From contig OZ007505.1 in the NCBI GenBank assembly GCA_963931865.1, forward strand, positions 12,247,101 through 12,311,100: 64,000 nt of DNA, given 5' to 3'. The stretch's first letter is position 1. Each line of letters begins with the position of its first letter. Positions 44,947 to 55,951 of the stretch are shown in pieces. Origin of the DNA: Axinella damicornis. Taxonomy: Eukaryota; Porifera; Demospongiae; Axinellida; Axinellidae. The notes under the pieces were generated by a model that saw nothing but the letters and a program-made list of their open reading frames with translations, was not told the DNA's origin and made no database searches. Position numbers and translations under genes: made by a program.

Positions 44947-46790
44947 GAAAGTTCACTATCAGAAGCGGAAGAACTATCTGAGTATGAAGCGAAACGGCAA
45001 AAAAGGATACACCACAACTCCTATGTACGCGATGAAATCACAAAGGTGTGTAGTATACGTACCGTATATCTGGAAATTTTCATTGCAGTTGGTAACCCAG
45101 TCCACGAAAATATTATGATGCGAAACAATAAAACACGAAAATTTCCAGATATACAGTATATAACAGGATTGTACCTATACCACAATTTGCCTATACTGCA
45201 GATACACAATAACATTAGCCATCAGATCGGCCGTACGTAGGACTACGCTCAGCCGTCCAAGATCAAGACTACACTCTAACCACACCCACTCAGCTCTAGC
45301 TTGCTACATAGAAAAATGAATTGGCCTTGAACAAGGTGAAGGAATTGTTATCTAGGTCCACCTGGCCCCGTGTGAACACCCAAGCCCAGACACGGCCATG
45401 CTGCTTTAACCCTTTGGGTGATCATTTCCACCTCCCGTACCGATACCGATACCGATATTCACAGCTGGTTATATCAACTTATAGGACATCATAAATTCAT
45501 AATAAAATTTATTGCATTCCGTACATGGACAAGTCTGTGCACGTGCATGACTGTACCCGCGTGCGTGCATAACTAGACTCAGGTGTTTAGCTTTTGCTGA
45601 AACAGGCTGAGTTTAGCTTTTGTTGAAACAGGCGTTTAGTTTTTTTTGTGGTACCCAGTATGGCAAACCGCTCTAGTGCTGTATGGAGATGCTTCAACAT
45701 CAGTGCCACAGATGAAGGCAAGGCAGTCTGCAAGATTTGTGAGCAGGGTGTATAGGCTATGAGTTTACCTATACCTATACTTTTCCTATACCACGAGTAT
45801 AGGCACCTATACCGATACCTATATCGGTATCGGTACAACCCTGGTATATAAATTGGCCTAAATCTACTGCAGACTTCATCTGACCTTGGTCTTGGGATAG
45901 TACACTTGCTAGTTACTGAACAATTGCATACAGTGGTATATCATCATTCTTTTTTGCAGGGTAATGTTACCCTAAATGAGACGGGTGAGCTGGAGGGTTT
46001 GCCACCACTCTCCTACTAAAAAGCCTGCCTCTCCTAAAAATCTCCTAGGCCTGCTAAAAGCACCGGAAAGACCTCCTCTCCTAGGCCCGGAAAGACCTCT
46101 TCTAGGCCTGCTAAAAAGCCCACCGGTACCGGAAAGAACTCTCCTAGGCATGCTAAAAAGCCCACCAGTACCGGAAAGAACTCTCCTGCTAAGAACCCCG
46201 CTGAAAAGAAGACTCTGGAAAAGCAGTCAAATGCGGTTAGTGCATTTTATATACAGGATTTTTTGTTGGGGAGGGGAAAGATTAGTGCAAGGGTGTTAAA
46301 TTTGTTTTGGCGTGCAAAGCACGGAGTCTGGGCGCATGCTCCCCAGAAGAAAAAACTAAAACAGGTGCTCTGCAGGAGACGGAGTTAGCTGGCTGACCTT
46401 ACTATTTCTTGTGGGTACCCAAGTTCCAAATTTTGGCTGATATGCAAAATTTGGTATATACACCTAAGAAAAATATTGTAGTTTTTCAAAATTGTATAGG
46501 GTGGGGTGGGGGGTGGGGGGGGGGGGGGGGGGAGGAGGGCACCATCCTCTGATATGTTTGAATATTTTCAAAACAACAATTGTGAGCTGCTGCAATGGTT
46601 ATGTATTAGAGCTGAAGTAGGTTGACTATTTTGGTGAACCTCTCTTACATGCACATATACAATGTCATAGAAGTTCTGGACGTATGTTGATGTTCATCAT
46701 GACCATGAAGACCAGGAGCATACGATCGATCTCGGCCGGGGGAAGCGAGCAAAAAAGTGCTCAATGAAGGCCTTGACCTATTCACCTTGA
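44947..46790 (+). CDS. Three exons of a host protein, probably basic and nuclear
   Basis: Exon 44947-45045 (33 codons, phase 0 at both ends) encodes SSLSEAEELSEYEAKRQKR and VRDEITK and ends at the donor GTGTGT. Exon 45960-46235 follows TTTTTTGCAG and encodes GNVTLNETGELEG and then histone-H1-like Lys/Pro/Ala repeats such as PAKKPTGTGKNSP and KKTLEKQSNA; inside it two nearby shifts (about 46010-46045) break the frame over SPTKKPASPK, which is readable in the neighbouring frame. Exon 46671-46790, in phase 0, encodes FWTYVDVHHDHEDQEHTI, DLGRGKRAKK and a stop. Phase agreement across all three supports one gene. The ELSEYE..R motif hints at a chromatin or WD-repeat protein, but I cannot name it. 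Confidence 0.45.
45060..45158. mobile_element. 99-bp TA-flanked MITE
   Basis: The ends TACCGTATATCTGGAAATTT and the near inverse AAATTTCCAGATATACAGTA form TIRs of about 22 bp flanked by TA, as for Tc1/mariner-type MITEs. It sits 15 bp after the splice donor of the exon ending at 45045. Confidence 0.7.
45430..45843. mobile_element. Fragments of a hAT (ZBED) element
   Basis: The right end reads ATCGGTATCGGTACAACCCTG, a hAT-like terminus in inverse. Just inside, on +, 45660-45745 encodes ANRSSAVWRCFNISATDEG and AVCKICEQ, the start of a BED zinc finger. A left patch with CCGATACCGATACCGATA lies at 45441. It is internally deleted and lies in the intron between the first two exons of the host gene above. 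Confidence 0.5.
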
Positions 46791-47302
46791 ACCTATTCAC
46801 CTTGACCCTTTGCTATGTACTTGTTTTAAATTTGAGTTTATATGGTAATTACGTATACACTGTCATTTTGGCTGCTGTATTTCCCACCATATATATATAT
46901 GCATGTCAAAGTGCATGGTGCTTTAATCCATTTCAATGGCCAGGGGGGTTCCATACCTGTGGTAAGTCAATTAAGCTTTATCCTGTGAAATTTTATGGTC
47001 ATTTCAATCTTCATGCATGTGTGAGCATTGAAACTCTAAGTTTTCACAGGTGTGATAAGTGAAAATGCTTTGAAATATTAATGAGCATGTTGTGATTACT
47101 TGACTCAAAATTCACAAGTGTTTCAGTTAATGGCTAGTAGTGTACGTACCCCTCATTCATTGAACATGCATATGTACTATTTGTGCATATGTGCAAGCAC
47201 CGGGCAAGCGCTTTAGGTACAGGTGCCGCTGAGGTTTCTCACCGTTGCAACTTTACTCCGAAGAAATCGGTATACACCAACAACAATGGTATGCTTGTTT
47301 AA

Positions 47303-48066
47303 GGGAGGCTTTTACCATTTTCATGGTGCCATTTGCCATTTTCTTCTGACGGCCATAACTCCTTCCTACTACCCCCCATGAACTTGATTTATGGCTCAAA
47401 AGACAGCTCTCTCCAAGAGCTTTACAATGAGCTATAGAAAGTCTGTTAAGTACCCCCCCCCCCCCCCCCCCCCCCCCCATAAGGAGTTAGTGGTAAGGAA
47501 GCTGACCACACTGCTTTCACAGGAATCCTGATAAGTGACCACCATTTATCATGTAGCCTGTGATTTTTACCCCGCGCGCGCATGCGCGAAGCGGGGTTAA
47601 GCAATCGGTTTTGTCTGTCCGTCGTCTGTCTGTCTGTCTGTCAGTCTAAAAAAATTGAAATCTCGCCACATAAACCATCTAAATGGGGTCAAACAATAGC
47701 AAATAGCAAAAAACTGCTATATGTGTACCTGATTATAATCTTCTCTGGAAGAGAAGATTATAATCTTCCATAGCAAGTGAGGACAGGATAATGCATCCAA
47801 TATTACATGAGGATGGGATGGACAATGGGGATTGGGGATAGTGCCAGATGGGATGTCCCATCCCATCTGGACATCATATCCAACGGTAAAAGAGGACAGG
47901 ATGGACATTGGGCACTGGGGGTAGTGGAATATTCCATGCTGCACCGGGGAGGAGAGATGGGACTGTACGGCATTTCCCATCTCTTCCAGTCCTCCTCTGT
48001 GGATAACTTAACCTCATTCCCTAGACCATATGGCAAATGGCACCATGAAAATGGTAAAAGCCTCCC
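47303..48066. mobile_element. 764-bp element with ~38-bp TIRs and TTAA flanks
   Basis: GGGAGGCTTTTACCATTTTC at the left is inverted at the right as GAAAATGGTAAAAGCCTCCC, and the matching continues to CATGGTGCCATTTGCCA. Both ends abut TTAA (47299-47302 and 48067-48070), the target duplication of piggyBac and Kolobok elements. Inside are a 26-nt poly-C run (47453-47478), a hairpin (AATCTTCTCTGGAAGAGAAG) and most of the segment duplicated at 49171. Confidence 0.75.
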
Positions 48067-49431
48067 TTAATTGCAGATAACATTTTTCCCACCACTATTC
48101 AACAAGGCGTGTGACATGTTTCCCGAAAGGGACCTGCACATGCCATATGAAGATAGTTGTTATAAGTTTCCAAACTTATGAAGCAGGAGTAATTACTCTA
48201 CAAAATAATTCTGAAGTACAATTTGTTGATGGAGAGACGATAATGTTTCTGTTCCCAATGGGCAGCTTGGAGCAACTCCATGTCGTATGCCATAGCTTTG
48301 ACATTCATATACACGGAGTTTCTTGAACTACAAAATGCTGTAGAATGCTAAGGTGTACCACACGTACTTCAACGATGCTTTTCATCCACAGAATCAAAAT
48401 CCAACGTACATCACATGAGTTGCCAAAATTTATGCTCAAACCGTAATTAAATCAGCTGGAGGTCTTTTAGTGATGAGTACCCAACATATCCCTCCAGCGA
48501 TGGATTGTGCTATATAAAGCTATATTTATTTGTATAGTTTGTACGTTGTGCCATAAATCACTTTCGTATATGTCTGTACATACGTAGGTGTGTTGACCAG
48601 TACATGATCATGACCAGCGGTACAGTAGAAGCCCTTCAGGCAGAAACGTGTACGGAAAGAGAGAAAGCGTGCATTTCAAAGTCTTCAACATTTCAACCGT
48701 CGCTCACTTGAGTTGTGCAAAATTCACATGCTATAGAGAAGGTGAACAAAGTACACATGATCCAAATTCTGCACTGTGACACTCTGTACAAAAACACAAG
48801 TCCATATGGGGGCAGAGCATGGACACAGCAGGATGGGTGTCCCATCCTGTCTCATGGTACACGGGAACGCAGTGACATTGTGGATTGGGAGTAGTGTGTG
48901 GGACATAGTTCATGGATGTCCCATCCTGTCTCATGGTACAAGGGAACGGAGTGACATTGTGGACTGGGAGTATATAGTGTGTGGGACATAGTTCATGGAT
49001 GTCCCACCCTGTCTCATGGTACAAGGGAACGGAGTGACATTGTGGACTGGGAGTATATAGTGTGTGGGACATAGTTCATGGATGTCCCATCCTGTCCCAC
49101 AGCATTTTAGGATGGGGTGGAGATTGCAGAACGGGAGTAGTGCATGGGACATAGTTCATGGATGCCCCAAAGCAAGTGAGGACAGGATAATGCATCCAAT
49201 ATTACATGAGGATGGGATGGACAACGGGGATTGGGGATAGTGCTTGGAACCCAGATGGGATGTCCCATCCCATCTGGACATCATATCCAACGGTAAAAGA
49301 GGACAGGATGGACATTGGGCACTGGGGGTAGTGGAATATTCCATGCTGCACCGGGGAGGAGAGATGGGACTGTACGGCATTTCCCATCTCTTCCAGTCCT
49401 CTGTGGATAACTTAACCTCATTCCCTAGACC
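47772..49431. repeat. ~256-bp direct duplication bracketing an 80-bp tandem array
   Basis: The segment 47772-48027 recurs at 49171-49431 with very few changes, mainly a 10-bp difference near GTGCTTGGAACC and a 3-bp difference. Between them, 48836-49160 holds four copies of an 80-84 bp unit with GATGTCCCATCCTGTC, TCATGGTACAAGGGAACG and GTGGGACATAGTTCATG. The unit's first block resembles the palindrome GGGATGTCCCATCCCATC inside the duplicated segment, so the array probably grew from it. Confidence 0.85.
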
Positions 49432-49439
49432 TTCCCTCT

Positions 49440-50950
49440 CCCCCTAAAACAAGGAAGGAAAGGAAGGGTCTAGCAGAACCTGCATGATTCATTGTTGCAT
49501 GATGTAATGAAGCTATTATGCCTTGTGGACAGTACTAATTGTGTTGGCGATTCTAATTGATTGGTGTGAACAACATACGCAACTAAGCAGTGGCACAGAA
49601 AGGGATACTTGTATGTACCGAAAAACTGTGAGCAAGGAGACGGAACGTCAGCATGAACAGTCTAGCACGGAGCTGGGACGACAGTTGGAGATCGTGATAC
49701 GTAGGTAAAGTGTTGCCCACATGATTACCCAATGCAGCAGCTGCACAGACAGCTGTCCAGCACCGGATTACTAACGTACGTGGAAGCAGCTGAGCAAGCG
49801 AATCAGATTTTAATGTTACATACAGTATAAGGGATGTATTGTCCAATATTCATTGTTCAATTAGTTGCTATGGGGAAGGTAGAGCCTCCTAGTGGGACTT
49901 AATTATATGAACCCACTTAAACACAGCCCAATTAGTCTCAGGTGGATACTTATTCATTAGCTATTTGATGTTAAAGCAGATGGCTTCTGTGCACCTGCAA
50001 CCTAATTAGGCAGGTCTTGGAAGACTATTATTATCCTTGGTGACCTTTCCAAGAAACTAGAATACTACCCCCTCACTGAGCTCAACAAATGGACAGCCCC
50101 TGAGTAATTAATACAGAGACTGGAATGTCATTGGAAGTAGGCCTTGATACATAATGCTAGCATAATCATTTGTGGAATCAAAGCATACGTGAGATGTGAG
50201 AACAATAAGTATTAGTCTTACATTACAGTTTCCTGCTCACATAGTACCATGACAGAAAATGTAAACAATTATAGTCTTCCAGAGAAGATTATAATTGTTG
50301 TTGGAGTGTCGAGGCATACTGTGCCAGCATCATGGGTGTCCATTAACAGGGTGCTGCTAGATGAAGGGCATTATATTGTGGCCTGGGAACAAGGCCAATC
50401 AATGCATACTGAAGGGAGTTTGTTGAGAGGAATTTGCATATCTTACACGCTGCATACAGCAAATAGCACTCCATCTTCTGGCACTATTTGCTGTGCTGGT
50501 AGAGTACCCTTACCTAAACAGGACTGTTCATCTTGTGCCAGGGAGTATGTAGCTTGTCTGCACTCCTTTGGCGTCTTCCTGCCACTCATGCCAGCAATAG
50601 AGACACAGTTGCCTCAACTGTACGTACGTATGTATGGAGGTAAGGAATAGACCTGGTTGATCAAGAATATCCAAACACACATGCACAGGCCATGAGAGGT
50701 AAATTCCTGGCTATATAGCTATACTCTACAGTCTACACAGTGGGTCGGTACTGACAGTGAATGTCTGATCTCGATACTGCATGACGAGTTGCTGTGCACT
50801 AACATGTTGTGCGCTAACTTCCAGTTGATAATGTCAGCTTTTACACACAACCTGTCCCTGTCCCAGATAGGTTAGAAATGAACAAGGTATTACCTTACAC
50901 TTATCAACAGATCTAGAGGCCCAACAACTCAGAAGCTTCATGTTACTGTT
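49440..50950. other. No gene recognised
   Basis: There are short frames only, for example 50249-50650, with no family signature. GTCTTCCAGAGAAGATTATAA at 50273 repeats a motif from 47740-47770, and GGCCTGGGAACAAGGCCA at 50381 resembles a MITE right end without a partner. Confidence 0.45.
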
Positions 50951-50955
50951 CTGTA

Positions 50956-51357
50956 TAGCCTCGTTCCCTGTCCCACGCCCAGCTTTCCGTCGCTTGTAGT
51001 ACGGTAAAGCAGGGAGGGCCTGGTACATTTCCTCACGTGAGCATGACGTAATCAAAAAATGGCAAAATTTTCAGAACGAAGACGCTACGCTACGTTTTGC
51101 GTGTTATTCAGTCATCTACACATTCAACGCTTGGTGAGTAAGACCGTCGCCCTCCGCTACCTAGATACATGTTGTGTGTTACCTGGTACCATCGCTCTTC
51201 TTGCTGTTCTGAGCCCCACTACGCCCACATTAAACTTCCGGTCTTTCTACCCCTTTCTACCCTTGACGTCACTCACGTGAGGAAATATACCAGGCCCTCC
51301 CCGCTTTACCGTACTGCAAGCGATGGAAAGCTGGGCATGGGACTGGGTACGAGGCTA
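50956..51357. mobile_element. 402-bp TAGCCTCG-family MITE, 9-bp TSD (one mismatch)
   Basis: It starts TAGCCTCGTTCCCTGTCCC and ends GGGACTGGGTACGAGGCTA. The flanks are TGTTCTGTA (50947-50955) and TGTTCTGTG (51358-51366). Inside both ends are CGCTTGTAGTACGGTAAAGC and GGGAGGGCCTGGTA, then CACGTGA and TGACGTCA (51264-51279). It is the same subfamily as 54787-55173 and 41457-41717. Confidence 0.9.
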
Positions 51358-51702
51358 TGTTCTGTGTGCACTACGTACAAACACACCAGAACTCTGAACT
51401 GTGACACATCAGTGACTAGACAGCAGTGTAGGTAGCTAACAGTAGCATATGTGGGGTTACAAACATTGCCTTGCTATATGCTCACAGCTGAGAGTCTGCC
51501 ACAAGTTGACATAACAAGATGTAGCAACACTGCCAACAGGTGAGTAACATGCATCAAGGACGTACATACACAGTGAAGACAGCAGAGATGATAAAGGCTC
51601 AAAGTTCTGTTGGTTACATGTATGCTGCCACTGTTGGGAGGGTGCCCTGAGGAACGGGCACCTACCAGACTAATACTGTTACCTTAGCAATGGGATGTGT
51701 AC

Positions 51703-51794
51703 TAGCTTCGTTCCCAGGCTCCTCCCCAGCTTTTTGTCCACTGTTTTTTGTACAGTATGAGACAAAAAGCTGAGGAAGCCTGGGAACGAGGTTA
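51703..51794. mobile_element. 92-bp hairpin MITE, TAGCCTCG family
   Basis: The left part TAGCTTCGTTCCCAGGCTCC and the right part AAGCCTGGGAACGAGGTTA fold on each other through CCCAGCTTTTTGTC and GACAAAAAGCTGAGG. The flanks share ATGTGTAC (51695-51702 and 51795-51802). It corresponds to a single terminal hairpin of the longer family members. Confidence 0.85.
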
Positions 51795-51942
51795 ATGTGT
51801 ACCAAGCTGTAAGTTTTTTTTGTTTTTTTTTTCAGCTACAATGCCTATAAGATCACGTCACCCCTTAGAGGTGGGCACAGCCTGGGTACAGTGAAGACAA
51901 GAGAGGAACATACTTAGCCCAACAGCACACTGTACATGTATG

Positions 51943-52000
51943 TAGCCTCGTTCCCAGGTCCCACCCAACTTTTCGTCGCTTGCAGTATGAGCAAGGTACG
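51943..52000. mobile_element. Left-end fragment of a TAGCCTCG-family MITE
   Basis: TAGCCTCGTTCCCAGGTCCC, AACTTTTCGTCGCTTGCAGT and ATGAGCAAGG match the first ~55 bp of the 50956-type subfamily and then diverge. The rest is missing. Confidence 0.65.
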
Positions 52001-52009
52001 TACGTAATT

Positions 52010-52168
52010 CACATGGATCTACAAATGACTGGAATTAATTTTACAAGGAAGTTCCGACGTAAAGATTTTACAAGCACTCTTCAAAGCATGGTTATGAAGA
52101 TGATAACTGACTGTGCTCACCAGCGAAGTGATCAACGATGGAGCATGGAAAGGCTCAACTTGCGTTGA
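52010..52168 (+). other. Possible remnant of a protein-kinase C-lobe
   Basis: A short frame encodes MVMKMITDCAHQRSDQRWS and MERLNLR before a stop. This resembles the end of a kinase domain (D/C-x-x-x-x-P/S-x-x-R-W/P). There are no other kinase motifs upstream, so it is at best a pseudogene fragment. Confidence 0.2.
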
Positions 52169-52766
52169 ACTAGAACAAGAGTAGGTAATAACTTGTTAAA
52201 ATTTTCTGTAAAATGTCATGTTCTGTAGATCTGTGAACCTCATTATGTGCCCCTCTTAAACAAATTTCTGGCGAGAACACTCAGTTGTTGAAGAAATTCA
52301 GTGAAGTTAAAATTTTAGTAAAATGTGCCTAGAGTGCGTTGTTGCGTTCATAGATTGTTGCGTTCCGTAGATTTTGATTTTGACACTTTCGTTGTTAAAT
52401 TCTGCTTGGAAAATGTCATTCATTGTGCAGTAGTTTTCAGCTTGCAGAATAATGGGAAAGTAATCAAATTCAGCACCCCCACATTAGTTTACTTCGCCCT
52501 AAATGTTGCATACTCCATGCGCAGGCAACTTCTGTAAGGTAGTTTTGTACGTGCCATCCCATTTCCGATGCTGATAATTACAAACACGGCAACGGCAACC
52601 GGAAGCACTGCGAAGGTAGATGTTCTACATATCACTGGAACGCTTGAGCATTGGCGAGTTGATTGGCTGAGGTCTGGAGCTTTTACCACTTTCCAGTGCT
52701 AAGCTACAACAAGCATTAGTATACGTACTAAAGTAGGTTTGCAGAAAAAATTACATGTGTGGTTCG

Positions 52767-54205
52767 TCCCTAGAGGATCTCAATCTTCACCCCCCTTGAA
52801 TGAAGTTTATGTCCGAGATGTGAACTGTGCAGATCCAATTGGAAAACTGTATTACTCTGCTGGTTATGACCCTCTTTGTATATTATGTTGCTGCTGAATT
52901 GCTGTCCGTGGACTCCACCTCACAGTTGTACCCACAGTGCTGTGACTGTAAGCAGCCAAAAGTGTCAAAGTGGTAGACTCTCCATTTTTGCGTACTTCTT
53001 TGGGTTTTCATTTGTGTACTTTTGTACAGTTTGACATTCTTTATGAACTTTTGCATGCAGTGTTCAATAATGAATAATGAATAATGATTTAACAATGAAT
53101 AATGACTGCTATCCCTATCCTCAGAGATCCTGCACTGTGAAGTGAAACAAATTGGAATGGCCTAAAGGGAACTTCGCATGCAGATGATAAAGCCTTCAAG
53201 ATTAATGATAGCCATTTATGCAGAAAGGTTCTTATGGTCACCTGTCAAAGTCACCAGCAATTGTCACAGAATTCTGTCTACACGGTGTATGTTATGCATG
53301 CAGAGCTGTGAATCTCCAAGACATCCATGCATTCACCACAACCATAGATTTCAAAGAGCACTTTGAGTCAAACAATAATTATCACTTGCAAGCTCCACCA
53401 GATTGCATAAATTCCTAAATTGCACAGAACACATATCATGATGAGATGGCTCTCACCATGACACTACATTACAAAAAACTTCACCGGTCAATACTTTTTT
53501 TTGTGGGGGGGGGGGCGTGTTGACAGCTTTCACAGAGGGCAATGCTGCATATGTTTGCCAGCATGCTCAATCACTTCCTTGGACCAAAGATGTACGGTGA
53601 TATGGTAGAGTGTGCAACAATGTGAACAGTACGTGGCTCCATTTCTCTATATTATTTGCTGTTGTTCAGAAGGTTTTACGTATATCCCTAGCTTGTAAGT
53701 AAATGCATTACGGGTTTTGGGCAATCTAGTTAACGGTCGAGGGCGAGATAATGCACGAGCCGAAGGCGAGTGCATTATCCGCCCGAGACCGTTAACTAGA
53801 TTGCCCGAGTGCACTAAAGCCCGTAATGCACGGCAAAGTGGTATCTAAACTACTTAGTGCAACTCACCGACCCGAAACAGCCTTTGATCTTTGAAAAGTG
53901 TGCATTATCTAGATAATGCACACTAAAGTGTGCAATAAGCGATTTAATGCTTCGTCATGTGATCGATTCTGAGGCGTCTGATTCGTTGAGGGTCACGTGA
54001 GTAGCACTAACATTACGTAACTTGTCTGTACATAAAATTATACTATACTTAGGCTATTCTAACCAATCAGGTTACAGTATTTGTGGGAAATAATGAATCC
54101 CTTGGGATAGGTCCGTGCTTTCGCTCTGCCTCGGAAGTGCCTCGGGCTTCGCCTTCGGCACTTCCTCGGCTCCACTCGGAGTTGAAGATTGAGATCCTCT
54201 AGGGA
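52767..54205. mobile_element. ~1.44-kb element with perfect short TIRs
   Basis: TCCCTAGAGGATCTCAATCT at 52767 is repeated inverted as AGATTGAGATCCTCTAGGGA ending at 54205, and the match extends a few more bases inward. No flanking duplication was resolved. Inside are (AATGAATAATGA) repeats near 53070, a G-run near 53508 and the 127-bp hairpin at 53704. Near the right end TGCCTCGGGCTTCGCCTTCG and GAAGTGCC repeats occur. No transposase domain was recognised. Confidence 0.65.
53704..53830. repeat. Long hairpin, probably a nested MITE
   Basis: TGCATTACGGG at 53704 and CCCGTAATGCA ending at 53830 bound a near-complete palindrome with GGGCAATCTAGTTAACGGTC on the left and its inverse on the right; the loop region contains GAGCCGAAGGC. 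A second palindrome, GTGTGCATTATC with its inverse, follows at about 53900-53925 and shares the ATAATGCAC motif. Confidence 0.85.
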
Positions 54206-54786
54206 TATTACAAGTAGTGACAGTGAGCACTCACAATCTCCACCATACCAATTAAAGGACATATTGCCGACTTTCTGCGCAGTACAGTGGCACAAATTTA
54301 GAGTGCTTACGGTAACTAGTCTTGTTTACCATCTGATGGGTGTGGTTTCATTACCAATGCGCAAGTGTGGTTAAGAATCAGTTTCTTTTGTCTGCATGTC
54401 AGACAGTCAGTGTGATATCGACTCTTTGAGCAGGTGAAGAGAATCAGGCCATCTTGGAAGTCGTCCAGTAGGTATATACCCACTCAGAGTAACTAAACAA
54501 TTTCTGCACTTTGCAGGTGGCAAAATGCTTTGAGGATTCCAGTAAACCATTAAAAGTATTCATGGTAGACCCAATGATGCCACATACGTACCTATCCCAT
54601 TAAACAAAGCACAATCCACATCTAGCATACTGCAAAACAACGCGCGTGCAGGGCAAGTTCTCTGCTGGCCACCTCTTGTCTGATAGACAATGTACATGCA
54701 TATTTCAATCCATTCATTGTGTACAGAATGGATCCAGGCAAACATCATGTATGAAAAGAAATGTCATGAAATTTCATGGTTATTTT

Positions 54787-55173
54787 TAGCCTCGTTCCCA
54801 GTCCCACGCCCAGCATTTCGTCGCTTACAGTACAGTAAAGCGGGGAGGGCCTGGTACATTTCCTCACGTGAGTGACGTCAAGGGTAGAAAGATGGTAGAA
54901 AGACCTAAATGAACGTGGGTGTACGTTGGTCTCAGAACAGCAAGAAGAGCGAAAGTACCAGGTAACATACCACACGTATCTAGCTAGCAGGGGGCGACTG
55001 TCACACTCACTGAGCGTTGAATGTGTAGATGGTTGCAGAACGTAGCGTCCTCGTTCTGAAAATTTGCCATTTGTCGATTACATCATGCTCAAGTGAGGAA
55101 ATGCACCAGGCCCTCCCCACTTTACCGTACTGCAAGCGACAAAAAGCTGGGCGTGGGACGGGGAACGAGGCTA
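54787..55173. mobile_element. 387-bp TAGCCTCG-family MITE, perfect 9-bp TSD
   Basis: It starts TAGCCTCGTTCCCAGTCCC and ends GGGACGGGGAACGAGGCTA. The flanks are GGTTATTTT at 54778-54786 and 55174-55182. The sub-terminal blocks CGCTTACAGTACAGTAAAGC and GGGAGGGCCTGGTA are followed by CACGTGAGTGACGTCA (54865-54880). It is very similar to 50956-51357 in the opposite orientation. Confidence 0.93.
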
Positions 55174-55264
55174 GGTTATTTTCATATGAGGGCAAAGAAT
55201 ATTTCCATGAACTGCATGGATTGGGGCAGCGGGTGTGTGCAATACATATATGTATGCCGTTATA

Positions 55265-55295
55265 CCGTAGTCTTGCAAAAGAGCATCCACCGAGC

Positions 55296-55331
<36 letters not shown>

Positions 55332-55882
55332 ACTTTTCGCTGAATTTCATGTACGTATAGGGTCAAAGTATACTCAAATGAGCGCCCACTCTTGTGCTAG
55401 CCTCATGCCTCCTGTGACAGACAAAATGGAGCGCATTCGTGAAGTTTTGAGAAGTACTATATGCCTACATGTAGCTGAGGCCTGTGACAGTGAAGTTTTG
55501 AGAAGTACTATACGCCTACATGTAGCTGAGGTAAGAAACTGAGCCTGTGTATCCGCATCCTGCGTATGTGTGTTAGCTTTTTCGTGAAGATGAAGATACA
55601 CAGACCTCAACAAGTGCTTGATGTAGTGAAGATGACATGACATGGTGAGCAGGGACATCCCTGAATATGACAGTGAGCATGAAAAACACAATCACAGTGC
55701 TAGTGACTCCAGCAATGTAGATTACATGCAGATGACATATATGGCTCTGATTCATGAGCGCTTCCTTAATTAATTAATAGTGGATGCTCTTTGGGCGTTG
55801 AATGTGGAAACACTTGCCCACCCCCCTGCTCTGTGAGGATGTAAGGTGCGCCGCCCATGGGCGCTCTTTTGTGAGACTACGG
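55265..55882. mobile_element. ~618-bp TA-flanked MITE
   Basis: The left end CCGTAGTCTTGCAAAAGAGC and the right end GCTCTTTTGTGAGACTACGG are inverted, with TA on each side (55263-55264, 55883-55884), as in Tc1/mariner-type MITEs. A 35-nt poly-C run sits at 55297-55331. It contains a 51-bp direct repeat (GTGAAGTTTTGAGAAGTACT) near 55438 and 55490. Confidence 0.75.
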
Positions 55883-55917
55883 TAATATCAGCTGAATACC
55901 TCTTTCATGAGTATCGT

Positions 55918-55951
55918 CTCACTTCCCACTTCCTACCTGGGAACGAGGCTA
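55918..55951. mobile_element. Right-end fragment of a TAGCCTCG-family MITE
   Basis: CTACCTGGGAACGAGGCTA matches the family right terminus. No left partner was found nearby. Confidence 0.55.
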
